From positions 1 to 7,062 of the forward strand of contig JAJRVH010000052.1 in assembly GCA_021545625.1 (NCBI GenBank): DNA of 7,062 bases, given 5' to 3'. The position numbers and the translations under genes are program-made. This stretch comes from Zetaproteobacteria bacterium. Lineage in GTDB: Bacteria; Pseudomonadota; Zetaproteobacteria; Mariprofundales; Mariprofundaceae. The notes below the pieces were generated by a model, which saw nothing but the letters and a program-made list of their open reading frames with translations, was not told the origin of the DNA and searched no databases. Positions 1-6,303 of this stretch are shown one piece after another; position 1 is the stretch's first letter; every line of letters begins with the position of its first letter.

Positions 1-53
1 CGACTCTATGCATTGCAGCCCGACTCCACAAATCGGACGGGCATCCGGCAACG

Positions 54-79
54 AAAAAGGCCCGCAACATGTGCGGGCC
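54..79 (-). terminator. Rho-independent terminator of the tRNA-Asn gene
   Basis: Read on the minus strand, a perfect 7-bp GC stem (GGCCCGC, 73-79, pairing with 59-65, plus one more A-T pair) closes a short loop and is followed directly by a run of five T (54-58 on the plus strand as A). It begins six bases beyond the CCA end of the tRNA, so it should end transcription of that gene. The structure is seen directly; its activity is inferred. The remaining 53 bases to the left edge show nothing recognisable. Confidence 0.85.
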
Positions 80-84
80 ATATC

Positions 85-160
85 TGGCTCCCCGGGCCGG
101 ACTCGAACCAGCGACAGGGTGATTAACAGTCACCTGCTCTACCAACTGAGCTACCGGGGA
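85..160 (-). tRNA. tRNA-Asn (anticodon GUU)
   Basis: A complete 76-nt tRNA with the CCA end encoded (85-87). Read 5' to 3' from 160 it folds as a perfect cloverleaf. The acceptor stem is TCCCCGG with CCGGGGA and discriminator G73. The D stem is GCTC/GAGC. The anticodon stem is GGTGA/TCACC around the loop CTGTTAA, giving anticodon GTT (plus-strand 125-127) for asparagine. The variable loop has five bases, and the T arm carries TTCGAGT with a stem containing one G-U pair. It has its own promoter and terminator, so it appears to be transcribed alone, divergently from the kinase operon. No sign of degeneration is seen. Confidence 0.98.
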
Positions 161-173
161 TTAAGGAGCGCGA

Positions 174-202
174 ACGTTAGGCAGGCGCCCGGTGGCTGTC
201 AA
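174..202 (-). promoter_or_regulatory. Sigma-70 promoter of tRNA-Asn
   Basis: On the minus strand there is a consensus -35 box TTGACA (197-202), a 17-bp spacer and a -10 box TAACGT (174-179) that keeps the most conserved T1, A2 and T6. The expected start near 167 leaves a leader of about 7 nt before the tRNA. The sequence between the -10 box and the start is GC-rich (TCGCGCT), as in stable-RNA promoters under stringent control. The boxes are seen directly; stringent control is inferred from known tRNA/rRNA promoters. Confidence 0.75.
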
Positions 203-316
203 CCGCTTCATGCGCCCCGCTGGCGGGCACATTCATGCCCGGTGTGCAAGGCATGGCCGGAAGGACGAAACGGACACTTGCCACGGGGGCGGTATTGTTG
301 CCAATATACGGTTTAT

Positions 317-346
317 ATGGCACTTACAGGCATGGCATGCTATATT
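317..346 (+). promoter_or_regulatory. Candidate extended -10 promoter for the kinase operon
   Basis: TATATT at 341-346 matches five of six -10 positions and is preceded by TG at 338-339, making an extended -10. A weak -35, ATGGCA at 317-322 (four of six), lies at an 18-bp spacing. Transcription would start near 353, leaving a leader of only about 20 nt that begins just before the ribosome site. No better promoter was found between the tRNA promoter and the kinase gene. This is a match by eye only. Confidence 0.35.
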
Positions 347-357
347 GCATGAACATG
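331..357. repeat. CATG-rich near-palindrome, possible operator or hairpin
   Basis: Four CATG blocks (331, 336, 348, 354) are arranged almost symmetrically: CATG, G, CATGC, TATATT, GCATG, AA, CATG. The inner arms 336-340 and 347-351 pair perfectly (5 bp) around the six-base TATATT. The outer arms 331-334 and 354-357 pair across a 1x2 internal loop. The element covers the candidate -10 box and touches the ribosome-binding site. It could bind a dimeric repressor or, if transcription starts further upstream, form a hairpin beside the ribosome site. Function is inferred. Confidence 0.35.
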
Positions 358-363
358 GAGGGG
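357..363 (+). promoter_or_regulatory. Ribosome-binding site fixing the TTG start of the kinase gene
   Basis: GGAGGGG lies 8 nt before the TTG at 372. In-frame ATGs at 192 and 210 have no comparable site, and the one at 192 falls inside the tRNA promoter on the other strand. The translation between 192 and 371 shows no family similarity, whereas from 372 it gives a short charged N-terminus followed at once by a membrane helix. Confidence 0.8.
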
Positions 364-371
364 CAATTCCT

Positions 372-2876
372 TTGAATCAAGGCGCTTTTTGGAAATCTGA
401 CTGGTTTATCAGCACCGTTGTTACGGCGCTTTTTATTGCAGCATACCTGGGTGGTTTCAGCCCTTTCAAAAGCCTGGAATATCAGGCCTACGACATGGGA
501 GTCAAGGCCAGTACCCAGCCGGCCAGCGACAATATTGTCATCCTGGCCATCGATGACGACTCGATCGACCGCATCGGCCGCTGGCCGTGGCCCCGTTCGG
601 TGATCGGCAACATGATCGACAAGCTTTCCGAAGCCGGCGCCAGCCTGATCGCCGTCGATATCCCGCTGTACAAACCGCAACCGACGCCGCCGGGCCTGAG
701 CTCCCAGTATCAGCTGGCCGAGATCCTGAAACAGCAAGGTAAAACCAAGGAAGCGGCACGCATCATCGCCGAAGCCGAGGCCATGGACGGGGACCGGGTT
801 CTGAGCCGGGCGATCAAACGTTCCGGCACCACCCTGCTACCGGTATTCTTTGATATCGGCGCGCCGCGCGACAACAGGGAACGCAAACTGCCCGACTACG
901 TCAGCCGCATGGCCATCCCCTCGGTCACTGACAGCCCGGACGGCGAGCCGGTCACGGCCAGCCGCATCCGCTATCCGATCCCCGAGCTGGCGAAAGCCGC
1001 CATAGGCCTCGGCCACCTGAACATCGTCGTGGATGGCGACGGCAAGGTCCGGACCGAGCCGCTGGCCATCGAATACTACGGCAGCTATATTCCGTCGATG
1101 TCGCTGGTTCTGGCCGCAAAAAGCCTGAATCTGTCGATGAACAATATCAGCATCCACGTCGGTGAAAATATCGAACTCGGCGCACTGGACATTATCACCG
1201 ACCCTCAATTGCGCATCTTTCCCGCATTCTATCGCAACAAGGGCGGCCAGAGCTACCGGCATTATTCCTTCTATGACGTCCAGTCCGGTCGCATTCCGGC
1301 CAGCGAGTTCCGGAACAAGATCGTACTGATCGGCAACACCTCCGCCACTGGCGGCAAAACCTTTGCAACCCCCATCGATGCACAGATGACCGGCGTGGAA
1401 TTCAACGCCCATGTCCTGCAGAGCATTCTGGACGAACGCTTCTTCTCGCGTCCCGGCTGGGCCATGATCGTGGAGCTGCTGTTGCTGGCGCTGATCGGCC
1501 TGTACCTGATCCTGTTGCTGCCGCGGCTGGGGCTGGCCATGGGTGCCACCCTCTCCGTACTGTTGCTGGTGAGCCTGTTCGGCGCCGGCTTCATCCTGCT
1601 GACCGGATCGGCCCTGTGGATCCAGACCATGACGGTCGCCACGCTGCTGATCGTCGGACATCTGCTGCTGACCACGAAGCGTTATTTCGACAGCGACGAC
1701 GACCGCCAGAAAATCTCGGCAGACTCCGCCGAAACCAACAAGATGCTCGGCTTCTCCTTCCAGAGTCAGGGCATGCTGGACATGGCCTTCGACAAATTCC
1801 GCAAGTGCCCGGTCAACGACGATATGCTTTCGATCCTGTACAATCTGGCGCTGGACTTCGAACGCAAACGCCAGTTCAACAAGGCCATGAGCGTGTACGA
1901 GTACATGGCCGAGCACAATGCCGCCTACAAGGATATCCAGGCACGCATGGAACGCGTGAAAAATGCCGGCGAAACGATGATTTTCGGTTCCAGTACCGGC
2001 GGCGGCATGTCCACGCTGCTGATCACCGGCGGCGCCAAGCCGACGCTGGGCCGCTACGAAATCATCCGCGAACTCGGCAAGGGCGCGATGGGCACGGTCT
2101 ACCTCGGCAAGGATCCGAAGATCAACCGCGAGGTTGCCATCAAGACCATGGCCCTGTCGCAGGAATTCGAGCCGGACGAACTCGAGGAGGTCAAGGAACG
2201 CTTCTTCCGCGAGGCGGAAACGGCCGGCATGCTCAACCATCCCAATATCGTGACCATTTTCGATGCCGGTGACGAACACGATCTGGCCTATATCGCGATG
2301 GAATACCTGAACGGTGCCGATCTGTCGGCCTACACGAAACCGGGCAAGCTGTTCCCCAGGGCGGCCGTGCTGAAGATCATCGGCAAGGTCGCCGAAGCGC
2401 TGAACTACGCCCACGCGCAGGGCGTCATCCACCGCGACATCAAGCCGGCCAATATCATGATGCTGAAGAACAAGACCATCAAGGTCACCGACTTCGGCAT
2501 TGCCCGCATCACCGCATCCAGCAAGACCAAGACCGGCGTCGTGCTCGGCACGCCCTCCTATATGTCGCCGGAACAGTTGTCGGGCAAGCATGTCGACGGT
2601 CGCTCCGACCTGTTTTCGCTCGGCGTCATGCTCTATGAAATGCTGACCGGCGTGCGGCCGTTCCGGGGCGACTCGATGGCCACGCTGATGTTCCAGATCG
2701 CCAACGAACCCCATCCGGACATCCGCGAGCATTGCCCCGACCTGCCGGAAAGCATCAGCAAGCTGATCGACAAGGCGCTGGCCAAGGATCCCGAGGCCCG
2801 CTTCGCCACGGGTAATGACATGGTCCGGGAAATCATCCAGTGTTTGCGCGACCTGCAAGCCAAGGGAGGTGCATGA
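372..2876 (+). CDS. CHASE2-sensor transmembrane Ser/Thr protein kinase with TPR-like linker
   Basis: A receptor-type Hanks kinase of 834 aa, starting at TTG 372 behind a strong ribosome site. In order: TM helix (about 11-29); CHASE2 sensor (about 33-360) with the typical DNIVILAIDD and GRWPWPRS segments near its start and NKIVLIGNTS near its end; three TM helices (about 363-383, 386-410, 414-434); two TPR-like helix pairs (about 453-525); and a protein kinase domain (about 560-834). The topology puts CHASE2 outside the cytoplasm and the kinase inside. All catalytic elements are present: Gly loop G569-x-G571-x-x-G574, ATP lysine K591, helix-C glutamate E614, HRD with D689, N694, DFG with D707, and GTPSYMSPEQ (726-735). 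It is an RD-type kinase with several Ser/Thr (714, 716, 717, 719, 721) in the activation loop that could be autophosphorylated. It therefore should be active. The next gene encodes its likely opposing phosphatase. The signal sensed is unknown; CHASE2 ligands are not established. Confidence 0.93.
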   Translation: MNQGAFWKSDWFISTVVTALFIAAYLGGFSPFKSLEYQAYDMGVKASTQPASDNIVILAIDDDSIDRIGRWPWPRSVIGNMIDKLSEAGASLIAVDIPLYKPQPTPPGLSSQYQLAEILKQQGKTKEAARIIAEAEAMDGDRVLSRAIKRSGTTLLPVFFDIGAPRDNRERKLPDYVSRMAIPSVTDSPDGEPVTASRIRYPIPELAKAAIGLGHLNIVVDGDGKVRTEPLAIEYYGSYIPSMSLVLAAKSLNLSMNNISIHVGENIELGALDIITDPQLRIFPAFYRNKGGQSYRHYSFYDVQSGRIPASEFRNKIVLIGNTSATGGKTFATPIDAQMTGVEFNAHVLQSILDERFFSRPGWAMIVELLLLALIGLYLILLLPRLGLAMGATLSVLLLVSLFGAGFILLTGSALWIQTMTVATLLIVGHLLLTTKRYFDSDDDRQKISADSAETNKMLGFSFQSQGMLDMAFDKFRKCPVNDDMLSILYNLALDFERKRQFNKAMSVYEYMAEHNAAYKDIQARMERVKNAGETMIFGSSTGGGMSTLLITGGAKPTLGRYEIIRELGKGAMGTVYLGKDPKINREVAIKTMALSQEFEPDELEEVKERFFREAETAGMLNHPNIVTIFDAGDEHDLAYIAMEYLNGADLSAYTKPGKLFPRAAVLKIIGKVAEALNYAHAQGVIHRDIKPANIMMLKNKTIKVTDFGIARITASSKTKTGVVLGTPSYMSPEQLSGKHVDGRSDLFSLGVMLYEMLTGVRPFRGDSMATLMFQIANEPHPDIREHCPDLPESISKLIDKALAKDPEARFATGNDMVREIIQCLRDLQAKGGA
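2864..2870 (+). promoter_or_regulatory. Ribosome-binding site deciding the phosphatase start
   Basis: GGGAGGT lies inside the last codons of the kinase gene. Two adjacent in-frame ATGs follow, at 2873 and 2876. The first is only 2 nt from the site, the second 5 nt, so 2876 is preferred. A longer frame reaches back to an ATG at 2840, but that adds residues without family similarity and lies within the kinase C-terminus. Confidence 0.65.
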
Positions 2877-3685
2877 TGGCCACGCTGGAAATGCACGCCA
2901 TGACCGATGTCGGGGTAAAGCGTACCCATAACGAGGATTGCGTCGGCATCACGCCCTCGCATGGCATCGCGGTACTGGCCGACGGCATGGGCGGTCATAA
3001 TGCAGGCGAGGTCGCCAGCGCCATGGCGGTCGAGTTCACGACCCGGTTGCTGAAGGAAAAGCTCCAGAAAATCAAACAGGCGGAGATCAACGAGGAAACC
3101 GGCTTTACCGGCGAGTCGATGCTGGTGCGCGAGGCCGTGGCCCTGTCCAACGACGCCATCTATGACGCAGCCCAGCACAAGCCGGAATGCGCTGGCATGG
3201 GCACGACCATCGTCGTGGCCGTGTTCTATGCCGACCGGGTCACGGCCGGCCATGTCGGCGATTCGCGCATGTACCGGCTGCGCGGCGACATCCTTACCCA
3301 TGTCACCGAGGACCACTCGCTGATTCAGGAACAGGTCCGGCGCGGCCTGCTGACCGCCGATGACGCGCGCAACTCGTCGATCAAGAACCTCGTCACCCGG
3401 GCGCTCGGCGTCGAACCGGGCGTGGAGCCGGATATTGTCGAGGATATCGTCATGGCGGACGATATCTATCTGATGTGTTCGGACGGTCTGACCGATGTCG
3501 TGCCCGACGAAGCGATCCGGCTGACGCTGACGCAATACAGTCGCGACCTGCGCAAGGCCGGCGCCCAGCTGATTCAGCTGGCCAATGACGCCGGCGGACC
3601 GGATAATATTTCCGTGATCCTGATCAGAACACCGAAGAGTTTTAACCGCAAGCGTGGTATCCTGTCGCGCATGCTGGGCAAATAA
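2876..3685 (+). CDS. PP2C-family Ser/Thr protein phosphatase
   Basis: A soluble, metal-dependent (Mg/Mn) protein phosphatase of 269 aa, typical in length for the stand-alone bacterial PP2C (PstP/PppA/Stp type). The PP2C motifs occur in order: NED with D21 near the N-terminus; ADGMGG with metal-binding D36 and G37; TTIV then GHVGDSR with D129; CSDGLTD with D203; and GGPDNIS with D243-N244. There is no signal peptide or membrane helix, so it acts in the cytoplasm. Its start codon shares one base with the kinase stop (TGATG), implying translational coupling. The natural inference is that it reverses phosphorylation by the upstream kinase, on the kinase itself or on shared substrates. The start could instead be the ATG three bases upstream. 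The C-terminal basic stretch (KSFNRKRG) is not part of the catalytic core. Confidence 0.95.
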   Translation: MATLEMHAMTDVGVKRTHNEDCVGITPSHGIAVLADGMGGHNAGEVASAMAVEFTTRLLKEKLQKIKQAEINEETGFTGESMLVREAVALSNDAIYDAAQHKPECAGMGTTIVVAVFYADRVTAGHVGDSRMYRLRGDILTHVTEDHSLIQEQVRRGLLTADDARNSSIKNLVTRALGVEPGVEPDIVEDIVMADDIYLMCSDGLTDVVPDEAIRLTLTQYSRDLRKAGAQLIQLANDAGGPDNISVILIRTPKSFNRKRGILSRMLGK

Positions 3686-3715
3686 TGCAAAACGCTGTCC
3701 CGATGGAGGAGTGTA

Positions 3716-4435
3716 ATGGCCAGTAAACTGATTTTGAAATTCAAGGACTCAGTCATTTCCGAGTGTCCGCTCGACCGGGAAGAAACCACCATCGGGCGCA
3801 AACCGGAAAACACCATCCATATCGATAACCTGGCCGTCAGCGGCAGGCATGCGCGCGTGCTGAAGATTGGCAACAAGGCAATCCTGGAAGACCTCGGCAG
3901 CACCAACGGCACGCTGGTCAACGATAAGCAGATCACCAAACACGTCCTCCAGCACGGTGACCGCATTGTCATCGGCAAGCATTCGCTGATCTTCGTCAAT
4001 ATCGACGAAAAGGAAGAGCCGGCACCGGCCGCCCAGGAAGAGGCAGACGACGAGATGGACAAGACAATGGTGATCTCGCCACAGGCGCGGGCAGCGATGC
4101 TGCCGCAGGGCGGATCCAAGAGCATGGTCATGCCGCTGGCCGGCGTCCAGATTCTGGCCGGCCCGATGCAGGGACGCAGCTTCGATCTGACAGCTTCGCT
4201 GACCAGCATTGGCAAGGGCGATGCCTGCAAGGTCAAGGTCAAGGGCCTGACGGTCGGCAAGCAGGCGGCCGTCATCACGCGCCGCCCGACCGGCTACCAC
4301 ATCGCCCACCTTGAAGGCCTGGCCAAACCAAAGGTCAACGGCCAGAGCGTCGGCGATCAGCCACGCACGCTCAAGGATGGCGACGTCATCGAGATCGGCG
4401 ATACCAAGATGGAGTTCTTCATCAAGGAACAATAA
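3716..4435 (+). CDS. Tandem FHA-domain protein, second FHA degenerate
   Basis: A 239-aa cytoplasmic protein with no signal peptide or TM segment, starting at ATG 3716 behind GGAGGAG (3705-3711). Residues about 5-93 form a canonical FHA domain, which binds phosphothreonine peptides: G27-R28, S42-x-x-H45 and N64-G65 in GSTNGT are all present. An acidic, Ala/Pro-rich linker follows (about 97-140) and holds the motif DKTMVISP (115-122). Residues about 143-238 look like a second FHA fold: IGKG replaces IGR, the S-x-x-H signature is lost (TVGKQAAV, 179-186), but VNG and the closing LKDGDVIEIGD strand remain. It is 30 bp after the phosphatase gene with no terminator between, so it is probably in the same operon. 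It likely reads phosphothreonines made by the kinase, as GarA or Fha proteins do in other systems. Its partners are unknown. Confidence 0.92.
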   Translation: MASKLILKFKDSVISECPLDREETTIGRKPENTIHIDNLAVSGRHARVLKIGNKAILEDLGSTNGTLVNDKQITKHVLQHGDRIVIGKHSLIFVNIDEKEEPAPAAQEEADDEMDKTMVISPQARAAMLPQGGSKSMVMPLAGVQILAGPMQGRSFDLTASLTSIGKGDACKVKVKGLTVGKQAAVITRRPTGYHIAHLEGLAKPKVNGQSVGDQPRTLKDGDVIEIGDTKMEFFIKEQ

Positions 4436-4441
4436 CAGGCA

Positions 4442-4465
4442 AGCGCCTGCCTACGGGCGGGCGCT
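4442..4465. terminator. Hairpin with UACG tetraloop at a convergent junction
   Basis: A 10-bp stem (4442-4451 with 4456-4465, one G-U pair) closes the loop TACG. With its closing C-G pair this is the unusually stable C(UACG)G tetraloop. It begins six bases after the FHA stop. There is no T run on the plus side; on the minus side a moderately T-rich stretch follows. It overlaps the last codons and stop of the dgt gene coming from the right. It probably ends or stabilises transcripts in one or both directions, but without a U tract intrinsic termination is uncertain. Confidence 0.55.
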
Positions 4466-5623
4466 GACGTCGAACAGGCGCTCATACTCTTCCAGTGCGT
4501 AACGGTCGGTCATGCCGGCGATATAATCGGCGATGATCCGCGCCTGACAGGCCGGACCGATGTCGCCATTCTCCTTCGCCAGTGCCAGCTCCCGCTGCTG
4601 CGCGGACGGCAACATGGCCGGATTCTCCATATAGATGCGAAAGATATCGCGAATCACCCGCTCCGCCTTGCTGGCCATGCGCGCCACCCGGTAATGACGG
4701 TACATATGCCGGTACAGGTACTTCTTCAGCTCGCCGTTCATACGCCGTACCGGCTTCGAGAAACCGACCAGCGCCTGCCGGGCGCGGCGCACGTCGGCAA
4801 AGCTTTCAACGCCGGCCTCGCCAATGCGCCGTTCGGTTTCGGCGATCACGTCGACAATCAGGAAATTGATCATGCGTCGCACCGTTTCATTGACCCTCAG
4901 GCGTTCCGGAGCATCGGGAAAGCGCTGTTCAACCTCCTCGTAATGGCGACCGAACAATTCCAGCTCCCGCAGGCCTTCGATGCTGAGCATGCCGGCCCGG
5001 TAACCGTCATCGATGTCGTGGTTATTGTAGGCGATCTCGTCGGCCAGATTGCCGATCTGGGCCTCCAGCGAGGCCTGCTCCTGCAAATGATAGTGATCAA
5101 GGTCGTGATTCCTCGGCATGTCGAAGGGCGAGTGATGCTTGACGATCCCCTCGCGCGTTTCATAGCTCAGGTTCAGCCCCGGAAAGGCCGCGTATTTGCG
5201 CTCCAGGCTTTCGACGATGCGCAAGGACTGGCGATTGTGCTCGAAGCCGCCGTAATCGCGCATGACAGCATCCAGCGCATCCTGTCCCGAATGGCCGAAC
5301 GGCGTATGACCCAGATCATGAGCCAGCGCCACGGCCTCGGCCAGATCCTCCTGCAGGCGCATGGCCCGGCAAATCGACCGGGCGATCTGGGCCACCTCGA
5401 TCGAATGCGTCAGACGGGTACGGTAATGATCCCCTTCATGATTCACAAATACCTGCGTCTTGTACTCAAGTCGCCGGAAGGCCGTGGAATGGATAATCCG
5501 GTCCCGGTCCCGCTGGTAGGGGTTGCGGTGCGGCGACTCCTCCTCCGGATACACCCGCCCGCGCGAAAACCTGCTGTGACAGGCGTAGGAAACCAGCGTC
5601 GACTCGTAGCCGTATTCGCTCAC
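4451..5623 (-). CDS. dgt: dGTPase-like dNTP triphosphohydrolase (HD domain)
   Basis: A 390-aa cytoplasmic HD-superfamily enzyme of the shorter dGTPase-like group. Family members cleave dNTPs to the deoxynucleoside plus triphosphate and so influence dNTP pools. The N-terminal segment with SRGR, QRDRDRIIHSTAFRRL (37-52) and KTQVF is typical. HD metal ligands are visible: H73 in RTRLTHS, H102-D103 in AHDLGHTPFGHSG (101-113), and D195 in ADEIAY. The start is GTG at 5623, whose bases overlap the pyrF stop (GTGA) with only a weak ribosome site, so translation is probably coupled to pyrF. The alignment-like beginning (about 20 residues before SRGR) fits the family, so no later start is needed. The exact dNTP preference cannot be read from the sequence. 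The gene ends inside the convergent hairpin. Confidence 0.93.
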   Translation of the reverse strand: MSEYGYESTLVSYACHSRFSRGRVYPEEESPHRNPYQRDRDRIIHSTAFRRLEYKTQVFVNHEGDHYRTRLTHSIEVAQIARSICRAMRLQEDLAEAVALAHDLGHTPFGHSGQDALDAVMRDYGGFEHNRQSLRIVESLERKYAAFPGLNLSYETREGIVKHHSPFDMPRNHDLDHYHLQEQASLEAQIGNLADEIAYNNHDIDDGYRAGMLSIEGLRELELFGRHYEEVEQRFPDAPERLRVNETVRRMINFLIVDVIAETERRIGEAGVESFADVRRARQALVGFSKPVRRMNGELKKYLYRHMYRHYRVARMASKAERVIRDIFRIYMENPAMLPSAQQRELALAKENGDIGPACQARIIADYIAGMTDRYALEEYERLFDVSARP

Positions 5624-6303
5624 GGCCTTGCTGCCGCCATCATATCCAGCGCCTCGCGCGCCGCCGCCGCCGGATCCGCCGCCCGGATCACCGGCCGGCC
5701 GACCACCAGATAATCCGCCCCCCGCCGTACGGCCTCGGCGGGATCGGCAATGCGTTTCTGGTCCTGCGTGTCCTGGTCACTCCAGCGAATGCCCGGCGTC
5801 ACGGTAATAAAATTATCGCCACAGGCCTGCTTGATCGCAGCTGCCTCCCATACGCTGCAAACCACACCGGCAAGCCCCGCCTCGCGGGCCATGCGCGCGC
5901 GTTCCAGAGCCAGTTCGGCCGCCTGCGCTTTCGGCATCGGATCGCTGGTCAGGACGGTCACGGCAATCAGCCGCATCTCCGGAAAGGCAGCCGCTGCATC
6001 CGCCGCCGCCCGCAGCATCGCCTCGCCACCTCCGGCATGCACATTGACCATCTCGACACCCAGCCTGCCGGCGCTTTCCACCGCCTGCGCAACGGTATTC
6101 GGAATATCGTGAAACTTCAGATCGAGAAACACCTTATGGCTTTGCCGGACCGAGCGCACCAGCTCCGGTCCCTCGGCGACAAACAGGCGCAGGCCGATCT
6201 TGAACCAGCCGACGGCCCCCGCCAGTTTCTGTTTCAGCGCCATGGCCTGCTCCGCATGCTCGACATCAAGCGCCACCATCAGCCGGTCCTTCATCTCATT
6301 CAT
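5620..6303 (-). CDS. pyrF: Orotidine 5'-phosphate decarboxylase
   Basis: The last step of de novo UMP synthesis: decarboxylation of OMP to UMP, in the cytoplasm. The protein is 227 aa, close to the usual bacterial length (about 230-245). Signature residues are D13 in VALDV, K35 in FKIG, the catalytic D61-x-K63-x-x-D66 array in DLKFHDIPNT (61-70), the phosphate-binding TPGIRW segment and the late VVGRPV motif. The start is ATG at 6303, with GGGAGGAG (6312-6319) placed 8 nt upstream; an open frame extends further but only into lapB sequence. The ATG shares one base with the lapB stop, and the pyrF stop overlaps the dgt start by four bases. The lapB-pyrF order is conserved in gammaproteobacteria. 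Confidence 0.97.
   Translation of the reverse strand: MNEMKDRLMVALDVEHAEQAMALKQKLAGAVGWFKIGLRLFVAEGPELVRSVRQSHKVFLDLKFHDIPNTVAQAVESAGRLGVEMVNVHAGGGEAMLRAAADAAAAFPEMRLIAVTVLTSDPMPKAQAAELALERARMAREAGLAGVVCSVWEAAAIKQACGDNFITVTPGIRWSDQDTQDQKRIADPAEAVRRGADYLVVGRPVIRAADPAAAAREALDMMAAARP

Noticed and set aside
85..160. tRNA-Asn as an integration site for the kinase module
   Set aside because: The signalling operon lies on the 5' side of the tRNA, beyond its promoter, whereas integrases usually use the 3' end. No integrase, direct repeat of the tRNA end or clear composition shift is seen.
225..240. Small inverted repeat GGGCA/TGCCC in the tRNA-kinase intergenic region
   Set aside because: Five base pairs with no T run, and no relation to a gene end or ribosome site; likely chance in GC-rich DNA.
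8..352. Plus-strand open frame of 114 codons across the tRNA region
   Set aside because: It runs antisense through the terminator, tRNA and tRNA promoter and has no family-like sequence or ribosome site.
837..2858. Very long minus-strand open frame (673 codons) opposite the kinase gene
   Set aside because: The plus strand encodes an unmistakable kinase with every motif. The antisense translation is low-complexity (runs of Q, H, G, R), as expected from GC-rich third positions.
3686..3715. Possible operon break between the phosphatase and FHA genes
   Set aside because: The 30-bp gap holds only a ribosome site; no terminator hairpin or convincing promoter is visible.
4694..5713. Plus-strand open frame of 339 codons opposite dgt and pyrF
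   Set aside because: It is antisense to two clear enzymes and spans their junction. No domain motif is visible; it is a codon-bias shadow.
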